Source of the DNA: Leucobacter sp. PH1c | Lineage (GTDB): Bacteria > Actinomycetota > Actinomycetes > Actinomycetales > Microbacteriaceae | NCBI RefSeq assembly: GCF_000633415.1 | Contig: NZ_AYMV01000011.1 | Location: 56,656-120,655, forward strand | Direction of reading: 5' to 3' | DNA: 64,000 nt | Shown: one piece after another, positions 8,520 to 17,682 of the stretch | Layout of the letters: each line of letters begins with the position of its first letter | How positions within the stretch are numbered: the stretch's first letter is position 1 | The notes under the pieces: generated by a model | The model's database searches: none | Told to the model about the DNA's origin: nothing | What the model saw: the letters and a program-made list of their open reading frames with translations, nothing else | Program-made: the position numbers and the translations under genes

Positions 8520-9629
8520 ATGGCAGCACCCAAGGACCGCGAGAAGGCACTCGAGGTCGCACTCGCCCAGATCGACAAGAACTTCGGCAAGGGCGCGATC
8601 ATGCGCATGGGCAGCCAGGAGCGCGCCCCCGTCGAGGTCATCCCCACCGGCTCGGTCGCGCTGGATGTCGCGCTCGGCATTGGCGGGCTCCCGCGCGGGC
8701 GCATCGTCGAGATCTACGGCCCCGAGTCCTCGGGCAAGACCACGCTCACGCTGCACGCGATCGCCAACGCGCAGCGCGCGGGCGGTATCGCGGCGTTCAT
8801 CGACGCCGAGCACGCACTCGACCCCGAGTACGCGAAGAAGCTCGGCGTGGACATCGATGCGCTGCTCGTCGCCCAGCCCGACACGGGCGAGCAGGCGCTC
8901 GAGATCGCGGACATGCTGATCCGTTCCGGTTCGGTCGACCTCGTCGTGATCGACTCGGTCGCGGCGCTCGTGCCGAAGGCCGAGATCGACGGCGAGATGG
9001 GCGACAGCCACGTCGGCCTGCAGGCCCGCCTCATGTCGCAGGCGCTCCGCAAGATCACGGGCAGCCTGAACGCGACGAAGACCACGTGCATCTTCATCAA
9101 CCAGCTCCGCGAGAAGGTTGGGGTGTTCTTCGGCAGCCCCGAGACCACCTCGGGCGGAAAGGCGCTGAAGTTCTACGCCTCGGTGCGCCTCGATATCCGG
9201 CGCATTCAGACGCTGAAGGACGGCACGGAGGCCGTGGGCAACCGGACCCGCGTCAAGGTCGTGAAGAACAAGATGGCCCCGCCCTTTAAGCAGGCCGAGT
9301 TCGACATCCTCTACGGCATCGGGATCTCGCGAGAGGGCTCCCTGATCGACTACGGCGTGGAGCAGGGGCTCATCAAGAAGAGCGGCGCGTGGTTCACCTA
9401 CGACGGGGATCAGCTGGGCCAGGGCATGGAGAACGCCCGCCGCTTCCTCATCCAGCACGCAGACATCGCGGCGGAGATCGAGGAGAAGATCCTCACGAAG
9501 CTCGGCGTCAACGGACGGGGCGAGGAGCCCGCAGCGGACTCGAAGGCGACGCCCGCGGAGGGCGCCGCGGCCGAGGCGCCGGCGAAGGCACCCGCCGCGG
9601 CGAAGGCCGCAGAGCGCGCGAGCGCGTAG
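8520..9629 (+). CDS. recA: Recombinase RecA
   Basis: The 369-residue protein has Walker [10 protein letters not shown] at about residues 67-75, [17 protein letters not shown], the [20 protein letters not shown]alker B region and the loop-2 segment of RecA. It forms filaments on single-stranded DNA for recombination and activates LexA self-cleavage. The C-terminus is a typical Ala/Glu/Lys-rich tail. I chose ATG 8520 because the family begins [12 protein letters not shown] and AGAAGGAGCACGAAG provides a ribosome binding site. There is no intein. recX follows after 3 nt. Confidence 0.98.
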   Translation: MAAPKDREKALEVALAQIDKNFGKGAIMRMGSQERAPVEVIPTGSVALDVALGIGGLPRGRIVEIYGPESSGKTTLTLHAIANAQRAGGIAAFIDAEHALDPEYAKKLGVDIDALLVAQPDTGEQALEIADMLIRSGSVDLVVIDSVAALVPKAEIDGEMGDSHVGLQARLMSQALRKITGSLNATKTTCIFINQLREKVGVFFGSPETTSGGKALKFYASVRLDIRRIQTLKDGTEAVGNRTRVKVVKNKMAPPFKQAEFDILYGIGISREGSLIDYGVEQGLIKKSGAWFTYDGDQLGQGMENARRFLIQHADIAAEIEEKILTKLGVNGRGEEPAADSKATPAEGAAAEAPAKAPAAAKAAERASA

Positions 9630-9632
9630 CCG

Positions 9633-10646
9633 ATGGCCGTCCGTTTCCTCCCGCCCCCCGGCGAGCCCGATGCGGGGGCGGGAGTGGACCGCGGTGACCT
9701 CGCCGAGGTGATCGAGCTGCGCGGACTGCTGCGGCAGCGGGCGTGGGCCGAACCGGCCGCCCCAGCGGAGGCTCCGGAAACATCGGCGGCCTCGGCCGCC
9801 CCCGCGGAGTCGGAGCGGATCACTGAGGTTTCGGAGGCCGCTGAGGTTTCGGAGGCTGCTGAGGCGACCAAGGCCGCTGACACCACGGAGGCTTTCGTGG
9901 CCACCGAGGCCGCTGAGGTCGACCCCGAGGTGTCCGCAGCCCCCGCCGCGGCTCGGTCCGCCGTCATCACGGCGCTCGGCGATCATCTCACCCGGGCGAG
10001 CGAGCTCACCCGGGCCGGGGGCCTGGGGCCGGCCGCGGCCGCAGGCCGGGGCGCCGAGCCGGTCCGTGACGCGGCCGCCGAGGACGTGGCGATGCCGGTC
10101 GAGGCACTGGACGCGGGCGAACCGGAGGGCGCGGAGGACGGCCTGCAGGCGGCCACGGACGACGGGGTGCGGCTGCTCGCCCGCCGTGCCCGTTCGAGCG
10201 GCGAGCTCCGCGAGGAGCTGCTGCGGCTCGAGCACGCCGCACTGGACGTCGACGCGGTCATCGCCGACTTCGAGGAGCGCCTCTACCTGGACGACGCGGG
10301 GCTCGCACGCGCCGTCACCGAGAAGCTCCGCGACACGAAGCGATCGAGCCGCTCGCAGATCCGGATGAAGCTCCGCGAGCGGCGCCTGCCGGACGCGGTG
10401 ATCGAGGCCGCGCTCGGCGAGCTCGACGACGATGAGGAGTTCACGCTCCTCCGCGAGGCCGCGGTTGCCCGCGCCGGGAAACTCGGTGGGCTCGACCGCG
10501 CCGTTGCGGAGCGGCGCCTCCTCGGGTTCCTTGCCCGGCGGGGGTGGTCAGGCGAACCCGCCAGCCGCGCCGTGCGCGAGGCCCTCGATGGCGTCGGCGG
10601 CGGCTCGCGCCGGGGCCGCGGCGCGAGCGGCGTCCGCTTCGAATAG
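9633..10646 (+). CDS. recX: Regulatory protein RecX with long Ala/Glu-rich N-terminal extension
   Basis: The three-helix-repeat RecX domain occupies about residues 175-320 (RRARSSGELREELLRLEH, DDAGLARAVTEKL, SRSQIRMKLRERRLPDAVIE, RRLLGFLARRGWS). RecX binds and restrains RecA filaments. The protein is 337 residues, about twice the usual length. Residues 1-170 are low-complexity, rich in Ala, Glu, Thr and Val, with repeated SEAAE/TEAAE units near residues 65-95. The gene starts 3 nt after recA, so the two are cotranscribed and SOS-induced together. Confidence 0.9.
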   Translation: MAVRFLPPPGEPDAGAGVDRGDLAEVIELRGLLRQRAWAEPAAPAEAPETSAASAAPAESERITEVSEAAEVSEAAEATKAADTTEAFVATEAAEVDPEVSAAPAAARSAVITALGDHLTRASELTRAGGLGPAAAAGRGAEPVRDAAAEDVAMPVEALDAGEPEGAEDGLQAATDDGVRLLARRARSSGELREELLRLEHAALDVDAVIADFEERLYLDDAGLARAVTEKLRDTKRSSRSQIRMKLRERRLPDAVIEAALGELDDDEEFTLLREAAVARAGKLGGLDRAVAERRLLGFLARRGWSGEPASRAVREALDGVGGGSRRGRGASGVRFE

Positions 10647-10697
10647 GGGAGCGGTTCTCCGCTGGGCCCCGGTGCAGGCGGCCCTGGAGAGCCTCGG

Positions 10698-10703
10698 TAC
10701 ACT
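10698..10703 (+). promoter_or_regulatory. -10 hexamer TACACT for miaB
   Basis: TACACT is followed by 6 nt (GAGAAT) and the ATG at 10710. This is the leaderless arrangement. Confidence 0.6.
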
Positions 10704-10709
10704 GAGAAT

Positions 10710-12251
10710 ATGAGTCTCCCCTCGGCAGAACCCACCGTGATCGCTCCGTCGCCCGCGGCGCTCCGCGCTGACGGCAGCCCGCGCAGCTACACCGTGCGCA
10801 CGCTCGGCTGCCAGATGAACGTTCACGATTCCGAGCGACTCTCCGGCTCCCTCGACGCCGCCGGCTATGTCGCCGCGGAAGACCCCGCCGCGGCCGACGT
10901 CATCGTCATCAACACCTGTGCGGTGCGCGAGAACGCGGCCAACAAGCTCTACGGGCAGCTCGGCCACCTCGCGGGCGTGAAGCGCGGTCGTGAGGGCATG
11001 CAGATCGCCGTTGGCGGGTGCCTCGCGCAGAAGGACCAGGGCACCATCGTGGAGAAGGCGCCCTGGGTCGACGTCGTCTTCGGCACCCACAACATGGGCT
11101 CGCTCCCGGCCATGCTCGAGCGCGCCCGGCACAACGCCGAGGCACAGGTCGAGATCCTCGAATCGCTCGAGGTGTTCCCGTCCACGCTGCCCACGAAGCG
11201 CGACTCCGCGTCGAGCGGGTGGGTCTCCATCTCCGTCGGCTGCAACAACACCTGCACCTTCTGCATCGTGCCTGCACTTCGCGGCAAGGAGAAGGACCGC
11301 CGTCCCGGCGACATCCTCGCCGAAGTGCAGGCACTCGTCGACGATGGCGCGATCGAGGTCACCCTGCTCGGGCAGAACGTCAACACCTACGGCGTCGAGT
11401 TCGGCGACCGGCAGGCCTTCGGCAAGCTCCTCCGTGCGATGGGCGAGATCGAGGGGCTCGAGCGCGTGCGCTTCACGAGCCCGCACCCCGCGGCCTTCAC
11501 CGACGACGTGATCGCCGCGATGGCGGAGACCCACAACGTCATGCCGTCGCTTCACATGCCACTGCAGTCCGGCTCCGACGCGGTGCTGAAGGCCATGCGC
11601 CGCTCGTACCGCTCGAAGAAGTTCCTCGGCATCCTCGACTCGGTGCGGGAACAGATCCCGAACGCGGCGATCACCACCGACATCATCGTCGGCTTCCCGG
11701 GGGAGACCGAGGAGGACTTCGCCGAGACGCTCCGCGTGGTCGAGGCTTCCCGCTTCTCCAGCGCCTTCACGTTCCAGTACTCGATCCGCCCCGGGACCCC
11801 GGCTGCGACGATGGAGGGCCAGCTCCCGAAGGACGTCGTACAGGAGCGCTACGAGCGGCTCATGGCGCTCCAGGAGCGCCTCTCGCTCGAGGAGAACCAG
11901 GCCCAGATCGGGCGCACGGTCGAGGTGCTCGTCTCCGTCGGCGAGGGCAAGAAGGACGCCGCGACCCGGCGCCTCTCCGGCCGCGCCGAAGACAACCGCC
12001 TGGTCCACTTCGCCGTCCCCGAGGGGGCCGCGGAGCCGCGCCCCGGCGACGTCGTCACCGTGCAGATCACGGCCGCGGCGCCGCACTTCATCATCGCCGA
12101 CGAGGTTCCCGGCGTCTACGCGGTGCGCCGCACCCGTGCGGGCGACGCCTGGGATCGCCGCCAGGCCGAGAGCTGCGGCGTGCCCGCCCCGACCGGTGAC
12201 GCAGCGCCGCGCGCGGTGAGCCTCGGGCTCCCCGCGATCCGCACGCGATGA
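10710..12251 (+). CDS. miaB: tRNA-2-methylthio-N6-dimethylallyladenosine synthase MiaB
   Basis: The 513-residue protein has three domains. The UPF0004 domain carries its three cluster cysteines in [24 protein letters not shown] and [10 protein letters not shown]. The radical-SAM core has CNNTCTFC at about residues 178-185, and a TRAM domain follows (about residues 400-470). It adds the 2-methylthio group to i6A37 of tRNAs reading UNN codons. miaA, which makes the i6A substrate, follows with a 4-nt ATGA overlap. Confidence 0.96.
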   Translation: MSLPSAEPTVIAPSPAALRADGSPRSYTVRTLGCQMNVHDSERLSGSLDAAGYVAAEDPAAADVIVINTCAVRENAANKLYGQLGHLAGVKRGREGMQIAVGGCLAQKDQGTIVEKAPWVDVVFGTHNMGSLPAMLERARHNAEAQVEILESLEVFPSTLPTKRDSASSGWVSISVGCNNTCTFCIVPALRGKEKDRRPGDILAEVQALVDDGAIEVTLLGQNVNTYGVEFGDRQAFGKLLRAMGEIEGLERVRFTSPHPAAFTDDVIAAMAETHNVMPSLHMPLQSGSDAVLKAMRRSYRSKKFLGILDSVREQIPNAAITTDIIVGFPGETEEDFAETLRVVEASRFSSAFTFQYSIRPGTPAATMEGQLPKDVVQERYERLMALQERLSLEENQAQIGRTVEVLVSVGEGKKDAATRRLSGRAEDNRLVHFAVPEGAAEPRPGDVVTVQITAAAPHFIIADEVPGVYAVRRTRAGDAWDRRQAESCGVPAPTGDAAPRAVSLGLPAIRTR

Positions 12252-13165
12252 GCGCCCCCGGCCCGGCGGTCTGGGCCGTCGTCGGAGCGACGGGCACGGG
12301 GAAGTCCGCGCTGTCGCTCGACCTCGCCGAAGCGCTCCGCGAGCGCGGGCGCGCCGCCGAGATCATCAACGCCGACGCGATGCAGTTCTACCGGGGCATG
12401 GACATCGGCACCGCCAAGCTGCCCGTTGCGGAGCGGCGGGGCATCCCGCACCACCTCTTCGACGTGCTGGATCCGGCCGACGAGGCCACCGTCGCCTGGT
12501 ACCAGCCCGCCGCCCGGGCCGCGATCGCCGCGATCCACGCGCGCGGCGCCGACGCGATTCTCGTCGGCGGATCGGGGCTCTACGTCTCGAGCGCGATTTT
12601 CGACTTCCAGTTCCCGCCGCGCGACGAAGAGATCCGCGCCGAGCTCGAGGCGGAGCTCGCCGCAGCCGGTGTGGCGCCGCTCCTCGCCCGGCTCGCGGAG
12701 CTCTCCCCGGAGACCGCGGCGAGCGTCGACGTGCAGAACCCCCGCCGCGTGGTGCGCGCCCTGGAGGTCGCCCTGCTCGGCGGCGACGCGCGCACGACGC
12801 TGCCCGCGGATCCCGAGCTCTGGCACCCCGCCACTCGGATCCTCGGCGTGCACCTCGACCGCGCCGAGCTCGTCGCGCGCCTGGACGCCCGCGTCGAGGG
12901 CATGTGGGCCGCGGGACTCCTCGACGAGGTGCGCGCCCTCGTGCCGCGCGGAATCGAGCGCGGGCCCACGGCCTCGCGCGCCATCGGCTACGCCCAGGCG
13001 CTCGCGGAGCTCGGAGGAACCCTCTCCACGGCTGACGCGATCGCCGAGACCCAGGCCCTCACGCGCCGCTACGCGCGCCGCCAGGTGAGCTGGTTCAAGC
13101 GCTACCCGGGGATCGAGTGGCTCGCGCCCGGGGAGCTGCCGGATCTCGGCGGACGACCGGAGTAG
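12248..13165 (+). CDS. miaA: tRNA dimethylallyltransferase MiaA
   Basis: The 305-residue protein has the P-loop [11 protein letters not shown] (residues about 11-21), the substrate motif [17 protein letters not shown], and [15 protein letters not shown]. The basic C-terminal region [20 protein letters not shown] contacts the anticodon loop. It transfers dimethylallyl to N6 of A37, the step before MiaB. Its start codon overlaps the miaB stop, so the two are translationally coupled. Length is normal. Confidence 0.96.
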   Translation: MSAPGPAVWAVVGATGTGKSALSLDLAEALRERGRAAEIINADAMQFYRGMDIGTAKLPVAERRGIPHHLFDVLDPADEATVAWYQPAARAAIAAIHARGADAILVGGSGLYVSSAIFDFQFPPRDEEIRAELEAELAAAGVAPLLARLAELSPETAASVDVQNPRRVVRALEVALLGGDARTTLPADPELWHPATRILGVHLDRAELVARLDARVEGMWAAGLLDEVRALVPRGIERGPTASRAIGYAQALAELGGTLSTADAIAETQALTRRYARRQVSWFKRYPGIEWLAPGELPDLGGRPE

Positions 13166-13258
13166 CCCCCCGTCCGGAGGGGCGCCCGGCTGGAGGAGCG
13201 CCCGCTCGGCGGACGGCCCGCTCGGCGGAGCGCCTGATGACACAGCGCCGGTGCGGCC
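13166..13258. repeat. Convergent junction with GC-rich hairpins and a short direct repeat
   Basis: This gap between miaA and the converging deaminase gene contains GCCCGCTCGGCGGA twice in close tandem (around 13199-13231). Just after the miaA stop there is CCCCCCGTCCGGAGGGG, a short hairpin. It may serve as a bidirectional terminator, but there is no T-run. Confidence 0.35.
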
Positions 13259-13786
13259 TCAGCCGGTCGGGAGCGCGATCCCGCGAGCGCGCGCGTGCAG
13301 CGCTCGGATCTCCGCCGTGAGCTCCGGCGCGGGGCCCGCGACCGGCACTCCGGGCGCCACCTCCTGCACGGGCAGCGGGGCGACCGGGCCGGCGGCGACG
13401 CCCCACTCGGCCAGCCAGGCGCTCAACTGCGCGGTGCTCGCCGCGTAGACGATCCGGCCGAGCCCGACCCAGCCGTGGGCGGCGGCGCACATGGGGCAGT
13501 GCTCGCCGGAGGTGTAGACCGTGCTCGCCGCGCGCGCCTCCGGGCTCAGGTGCGCGGCGGCCCAGCGGGCGATCTCGAACTCGGGGTGCCGCGTGGCGTC
13601 CCCGTCGCGCACGCGGTTGCGGTCGGCGAAGCGGACCTCGCCCGCGGGATCGACGAGCAGGGAACCGAACGGTTCATCGCCGGCGTCGAGCGCCTCCCGC
13701 GCAAGCTCTACGCAGCGGCGCAGGAACGGCAGGTCCGCTGCGGTGGGCGCGGCCGCTCGGGGACGTGGGGGCTGCGAGGTGGACAT
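13259..13786 (-). CDS. Nucleoside/cytidine deaminase-family protein
   Basis: The 175-residue protein has the zinc-dependent cytidine/deoxycytidylate deaminase signature. The HPE motif (RHPEFEIARWAA) supplies the zinc histidine and catalytic glutamate, and SGEHCPMCAAAHGWVG supplies the two zinc cysteines. The SLLVDPAGEV segment and overall length resemble guanine deaminase or tRNA-adenosine-deaminase-like members more than true CDA. The substrate is not certain. The start at 13786 fits the leaderless TACCGT hexamer 6 nt upstream; the longer open frame upstream is antisense to the next gene. Confidence 0.82.
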   Translation of the reverse strand: MSTSQPPRPRAAAPTAADLPFLRRCVELAREALDAGDEPFGSLLVDPAGEVRFADRNRVRDGDATRHPEFEIARWAAAHLSPEARAASTVYTSGEHCPMCAAAHGWVGLGRIVYAASTAQLSAWLAEWGVAAGPVAPLPVQEVAPGVPVAGPAPELTAEIRALHARARGIALPTG

Positions 13787-13792
13787 GGCCCC

Positions 13793-13798
13793 ACGGTA
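13793..13798 (-). promoter_or_regulatory. -10 hexamer TACCGT for the deaminase gene
   Basis: On the minus strand TACCGT is followed by GGGGCC and ATG, a spacing of 6 nt with no ribosome binding site. This is leaderless-type. Confidence 0.55.
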
Positions 13799-13865
13799 GC
13801 AGCGCGGCCAGGCGCTCGATAGGGTGAGAGCTCCGCGCGCTGCGCGCGGCCGAGAGGAGCTCGTC

Positions 13866-14291
13866 GTGCCGTTCACGATCCGCCCGTTCGCCGAGCGCGA
13901 CACCGCCGCCGTCATCGCGCTGTGGGAGGCGCGCGGCCTCACGCGCCCGTGGAACGATCCGGCGGCCGACATCGCGGCCAAGCTCCGGGTGCAGCCCGAG
14001 CTGTTCCTCGTCGCGGAGGAGGGCGACGCGATCCTCGGCTCCGTGATGGCGGGCACCGATGGGCACCGCGGCTGGCTCTACTACCTCGCCAGCGCGGCCA
14101 GCCGTGCGGGCGAGGGGATCGGGCGCGCGCTCGTCGCGGAGGCTGAGGCGCGCCTCGTGGAGCTCGGCTGCCCGAAGGTGCAGCTCATGGTGCGATCGGA
14201 GAACGCGGAGGTCATCGGCTACTACCGCGCGCTCGGCTACGCGGACTCCGATGTCGTCGTGCTCGGCAAACGGCTCGACGCAGCCCCGTAG
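13866..14291 (+). CDS. GNAT-family N-acetyltransferase
   Basis: The 141-residue protein is a single GNAT domain. It starts [20 protein letters not shown], has the acetyl-CoA loop around [18 protein letters not shown], and ends with an [20 protein letters not shown] motif. It is closest in style to YpeA-like acetyltransferases. The substrate is unknown. I chose GTG 13866 because AGAGGAG lies just upstream and the preceding in-frame residues are arginine-rich and unlike the family. A TAGGGT hexamer at 13819-13824 may be its promoter. Confidence 0.82.
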   Translation: MPFTIRPFAERDTAAVIALWEARGLTRPWNDPAADIAAKLRVQPELFLVAEEGDAILGSVMAGTDGHRGWLYYLASAASRAGEGIGRALVAEAEARLVELGCPKVQLMVRSENAEVIGYYRALGYADSDVVVLGKRLDAAP

Positions 14292-14294
14292 ACT
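14289..14294 (+). promoter_or_regulatory. -10 hexamer TAGACT for dapF
   Basis: TAGACT overlaps the stop of the upstream acetyltransferase gene and ends 7 nt before the dapF ATG. This is leaderless-type. Confidence 0.55.
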
Positions 14295-14301
14295 GAGAGG
14301 C

Positions 14302-15183
14302 ATGACGACCCTCGCGTTCACCAAGGGCCACGGCACGGGCAACGACTTCGTGCTCTTCACCGATCCCGACGGAGAGACCACCCTGTCGCCCGAGCAGATC
14401 CGCTTTCTCTGCGACCGGAACTTCGGGATCGGGGCCGATGGCGTCATCCGCGCGGTGCGCTCGCGCGCGCTGCCCGAGGGGGCGGCGAGCCTCGCGGAGG
14501 AGCCTGAGGCGGAGTGGTTCATGGACTACTGGAACGCTGACGGGACGCCCGCCGAGATGTGCGGCAACGGGATCCGTGTCTACGCCCACTACCTGATCTC
14601 GGAGGGCCTCGTCGCCCCCGAGCGCCGGGACACGCTGCCGATCGGCACGCGCGCCGGTGTGAAGGACGTGCTCGCCGGGGTCTCGGGCTACACCGTGGAT
14701 CTGGGGCGCTGGCGCCTCGCACCTGAGCGCCTCGTCGCGGCGCACGGCCTGCCCGTCGCGCGCCCGGGGCTCGGGATCGATCTCGGGAACCCGCACCTCG
14801 TCGCCGCGCTCGCCCATGTGGACGAGCTGGAGGGCCTCGACCTCACCCGCGCCCCGGCGCTGGAGCCCGCGCCTGCGGACGGCGCGAACGTCGAGTTCGT
14901 GGTGCCCGAGGACCCGCTCGTCGTGGACGGAGTCGCGCGCATCCGCATGCGCGTGCACGAGCGCGGCGTCGGCGAGACGCTCTCCTGCGGCACGGGTACG
15001 GCTGCCGCAGCGCTCGCGTTCCGGCACTGGGGCGGCGCCGGGATGCCGAACCACTGGCGCGTCGATGTGCCCGGTGGGCGCCTGGCCGTGCGCATGTTCC
15101 CCACGGAGGAGGGCGAACACGTCTCGCTCAACGGGCCGGCGGAGCTCGTCTACTCGGGCGTGATCGAGCTGCCCGCGGCGTAA
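14302..15183 (+). CDS. dapF: Diaminopimelate epimerase
   Basis: The 293-residue protein has both catalytic cysteines of the racemase pair: [13 protein letters not shown] (about residue 93) and [14 protein letters not shown] (about residue 233). [14 protein letters not shown] at the N-terminus is diagnostic. It converts LL- to meso-diaminopimelate for lysine and cell-wall synthesis. A partner lysine-pathway gene, dapC, lies 44 kb away in this window. The end of the gene and the gap after it carry repeated GAGCTGCCCGCGGCG units. Confidence 0.95.
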   Translation: MTTLAFTKGHGTGNDFVLFTDPDGETTLSPEQIRFLCDRNFGIGADGVIRAVRSRALPEGAASLAEEPEAEWFMDYWNADGTPAEMCGNGIRVYAHYLISEGLVAPERRDTLPIGTRAGVKDVLAGVSGYTVDLGRWRLAPERLVAAHGLPVARPGLGIDLGNPHLVAALAHVDELEGLDLTRAPALEPAPADGANVEFVVPEDPLVVDGVARIRMRVHERGVGETLSCGTGTAAAALAFRHWGGAGMPNHWRVDVPGGRLAVRMFPTEEGEHVSLNGPAELVYSGVIELPAA

Positions 15184-15234
15184 CGCCGCCGAGCTGCCCG
15201 CGGCGGAGCGCCGCCAAGGTGCCCGGGCGGAGGG

Positions 15235-15843
15235 TTAGTCCCGCTCCGCCCGGATCACGTGGAACCCCTTGTCGCGGGCCGCGCGGTCGACCGCGAGCTC
15301 CGGGAACTCGGTCGCGATCCAGCGCTGCAGCGAGTCCGCGCCGAGGTGCTTCGCCACCACGAGGTGCGCCGCGCCGCCGGGCGCGAGCCGCGGCAGCCAG
15401 AGCTGCAGCATGCCGTGCAGCACCTCCTTGCCGACGCGGATCGGCGGGTTCGAGCGGATCTCCCCGAACGTGAGCTCGGCTGGCACGTCCTCCGGGGCGG
15501 CGACACGCACCCCGGGCAGGCCGAGCCGCGCGGCGTTCGCGCGGGTGAGCTCGCGCGAGCGCTCGTTCACGTCGACCGCCCAGACCTCGCGCTCGGGATC
15601 CTCGAGCGCCGCGGCCAGCGCGATCGGGCCCCAGCCGCAGCCGAGGTCGAGCACGGCGCCAGGGCGGGGATCCTCGGCCCGCTCGAGCGTGCGCAGGAGC
15701 ACCTCGGTGCCGCGGTCGAGGTGCTCGGGGCTGAAGACGCCCCCGGCGGTGTGCACCTGGCGGGGGGCGCCCGCGAGCACCACCTCGATGTCGCGCGGGC
15801 GGAAATCGCCCGTGGGGGCCTCGGAGAAGTAGTGCTCGGTCAC
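15235..15843 (-). CDS. RsmC-like class I SAM-dependent methyltransferase
   Basis: The 202-residue protein contains the SAM-binding motif VLDLGCGWGPIALAAALED and the base-methylating motif NPPIRVGKEVLH, which together define the RsmC/RlmG-type (MTS) small domain. The N-terminal HYFSEAPTGDFRPRDIEV and GGVFSPEHLDRGTEVLL segments also fit. It probably methylates a guanine N2 in 16S rRNA or a related RNA. The start is GTG 15843, with GATACT 6 nt upstream; the longer upstream frame is antisense to hflX. Confidence 0.85.
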   Translation of the reverse strand: MTEHYFSEAPTGDFRPRDIEVVLAGAPRQVHTAGGVFSPEHLDRGTEVLLRTLERAEDPRPGAVLDLGCGWGPIALAAALEDPEREVWAVDVNERSRELTRANAARLGLPGVRVAAPEDVPAELTFGEIRSNPPIRVGKEVLHGMLQLWLPRLAPGGAAHLVVAKHLGADSLQRWIATEFPELAVDRAARDKGFHVIRAERD

Positions 15844-15849
15844 CCACCC

Positions 15850-15855
15850 AGTATC
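15850..15855 (-). promoter_or_regulatory. -10 hexamer GATACT for the RsmC-like gene
   Basis: GATACT followed by GGGTGG and the GTG start gives 6-nt spacing and no separate ribosome binding site. Confidence 0.45.
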
Positions 15856-15930
15856 GCAGCCCGCGCGCGCTGCGGTCCGCCGTGCCTGCGCCGTCGGCGA
15901 ACGACCCGTGCGGTGCGGACGCGCCCGACG

Positions 15931-15936
15931 TACACT
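15931..15936 (+). promoter_or_regulatory. -10 hexamer TACACT for hflX
   Basis: TACACT ends 9 nt before the hflX ATG. GGAGG lies in between, so the mRNA would have at most a few leader bases. Confidence 0.45.
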
Positions 15937-15945
15937 GGAGGCCAG

Positions 15946-17538
15946 ATGACGAAACGTGTTCCCGCAGATGCCGACCAGGAATTCACCGACGAGCCTGCGA
16001 TCGACGACGCCCCCGAGACCGCCTCGGATCCGCTCGCGCGGCTGCTGAGCCGCGCCGAGCGCGCCGAGTCGGCGACGGTGATCCGCGACCTCACGGGCGG
16101 CGCGCAGGCGCTTGGCGATGCCGAGCACGACGAGCTCGGCGCCGACGTCGATGCGATCCGGATGGAGCGCGAGGATCGCGCCTCCCTGAAGCGCGTGGTG
16201 GGGCTCTCCACTGAACTCGAAGACGTCACCGAGGTCGAGTACCGGCAGCTGCGTCTTGAGAATGTCGTGCTGATCGGCATCTACTCGGAGAAGTCGGCCG
16301 AGAACGCCGAGAACTCCCTGCGTGAGCTCGCGGCGCTCGCCGAGACCGCGGGCGCGAACGTGCTCGACGGGCTCCTCCAGCGCCGGCAGAACCCCGATCC
16401 CGCCACCTACCTCGGCAAGGGCAAGGCTCAGGAGCTCGCCGAGCTCGTGGCCGCCGTCGGCGCCGACACCGTCGTGGCCGACACCGAGCTCGCTCCCTCC
16501 CAGCGCCGTGCGCTCGAGGACGTCGTGAAAGTGAAGGTGATCGACCGCACTGCCGTGATCCTCGACATCTTCAGCCAGCACGCGAAGAGCCGCGAGGGCA
16601 AGGCCCAGGTCGAGCTCGCGCAGCTCCAGTACCTGCTGCCGCGCCTGCGCGGCTGGGGCGAGTCGATGTCCCGCCAGGCGGGCGGCCAGGTCGGCTCGGG
16701 CGGCGCGGGCATGGGCTCGCGCGGTCCCGGCGAGACGAAGATGGAGCTCGACCGCCGGAAGATCCACACCCGGATGGCGAAGCTGCGCAAGCAGATCGCG
16801 GGCTTCGCTCCCGCGCGCGAGGCCAAGCGGGCCAACCGCAAGCGCGGCGAGGTGCCCTCGGTCGCGATCGCGGGCTACACGAACGCCGGCAAGTCGAGCC
16901 TGCTGAACCGTCTCACCGGTACGCAGGAGTTCGTGCAGAACCAGCTCTTCGCGACCCTCGACACGGCGGTGCGGCACGCGGAGACCGAGGACGGCCGCAG
17001 CTTCACCTACGCCGACACCGTCGGCTTCGTGCGCGCCCTGCCGCACCAGCTCGTGGAGGCGTTCCGCTCGACGTTCGAGGAGGTGGGCGAGGCCGACGTG
17101 ATCCTGCACGTGGTCGACGGCTCGCACCCCGATCCCGAGGCGCAGCTCCGCACCGTCCGCGAGGTGATCGCGGAGGTGGACGCGCAGGGGATCCCCGAGA
17201 TTGTGGCCTTCAACAAGTCGGACCTCATCGACGACTCGCAGCGCCTCGTGCTGCACGGGCTCGTGCCCGACGCGGTCTTCGTGTCCGCGCGCACGGGCGA
17301 GGGGCTCGACGAGCTCGCACGCCGAGTGGACGCGGCGCTCCCGGTTCCGGATCGCGAAGTGACCGTCGTGGTGCCCTACGACCGCGGCGAGCTCGTCGCC
17401 GAGCTGCACGAGCGCAATCGCGTCCTCGAGACCGAGTACGTCGAGACGGGCACCCGCGTGCGCGCCTACGTGACGCCGGAGATGCTCGCGAAGCTTGAGC
17501 CGTACCTCGGGGCGCCCGAGGGTGCGGCCTCGGCGTAG
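15946..17538 (+). CDS. hflX: Ribosome-splitting GTPase HflX
   Basis: The 530-residue protein has the HflX N-terminal domain (VVLIGIYSEKSAENAENSLR), the glycine-rich linker QAGGQVGSGGAGMGSRGPGE, and a GTPase domain. GTPase motifs are G1 GYTNAGKSSLL (about residue 310), G3 DTVGFVRALPHQL and G4 NKSD. HflX dissociates stalled or heat-damaged ribosomes. An acidic N-terminal extension of about 90 residues precedes the conserved part, as in other actinobacterial copies. CGGCGTAG repeats begin at its stop codon. Confidence 0.95.
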   Translation: MTKRVPADADQEFTDEPAIDDAPETASDPLARLLSRAERAESATVIRDLTGGAQALGDAEHDELGADVDAIRMEREDRASLKRVVGLSTELEDVTEVEYRQLRLENVVLIGIYSEKSAENAENSLRELAALAETAGANVLDGLLQRRQNPDPATYLGKGKAQELAELVAAVGADTVVADTELAPSQRRALEDVVKVKVIDRTAVILDIFSQHAKSREGKAQVELAQLQYLLPRLRGWGESMSRQAGGQVGSGGAGMGSRGPGETKMELDRRKIHTRMAKLRKQIAGFAPAREAKRANRKRGEVPSVAIAGYTNAGKSSLLNRLTGTQEFVQNQLFATLDTAVRHAETEDGRSFTYADTVGFVRALPHQLVEAFRSTFEEVGEADVILHVVDGSHPDPEAQLRTVREVIAEVDAQGIPEIVAFNKSDLIDDSQRLVLHGLVPDAVFVSARTGEGLDELARRVDAALPVPDREVTVVVPYDRGELVAELHERNRVLETEYVETGTRVRAYVTPEMLAKLEPYLGAPEGAASA

Positions 17539-17590
17539 CCGCGCCGTCACGCGGCGTAGCACGCCGTAACACGGCGTAGTTCATACGCCG
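17531..17590. repeat. Phased CGGCGTAG repeats between hflX and metE
   Basis: CGGCGTAG occurs at 17531-17538 (containing the hflX stop), 17552-17559 and 17572-17579, about two helical turns apart. Inverted ACGCCG/TACGCCG copies sit between and after them. A TAGCGT -10-like hexamer follows at 17623-17628, upstream of metE. The cluster could be a regulator-binding array or a terminator structure. Confidence 0.4.
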
Positions 17591-17622
17591 AAACATGCGC
17601 GCGGTGCGGGGCCGCCCGAGGT

Positions 17623-17628
17623 TAGCGT
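17623..17628 (+). promoter_or_regulatory. -10-like hexamer TAGCGT upstream of metE
   Basis: TAGCGT lies 55 nt before metE. The predicted leader contains a GCCCGG...CCGGGC hairpin and a Shine-Dalgarno sequence (CGGAGGATCCC) next to the start. No riboswitch-like architecture was recognised. Confidence 0.35.
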
Positions 17629-17682
17629 GTGAGAGCCCGGGGCACCCGCCGGGCCTCGCCCCGCACGTTCCCGGAGGATCCC

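Noticed and set aside
10548..12086. Long minus-strand open frame opposite miaB
   Set aside because: It is the shadow of miaB, which has all catalytic motifs. The antisense translation is low complexity, with no family and no ribosome binding site.
17591..17682. Possible cobalamin or SAM riboswitch before metE
   Set aside because: The leader is only about 50 bases, with one simple hairpin and none of the conserved core of either class.
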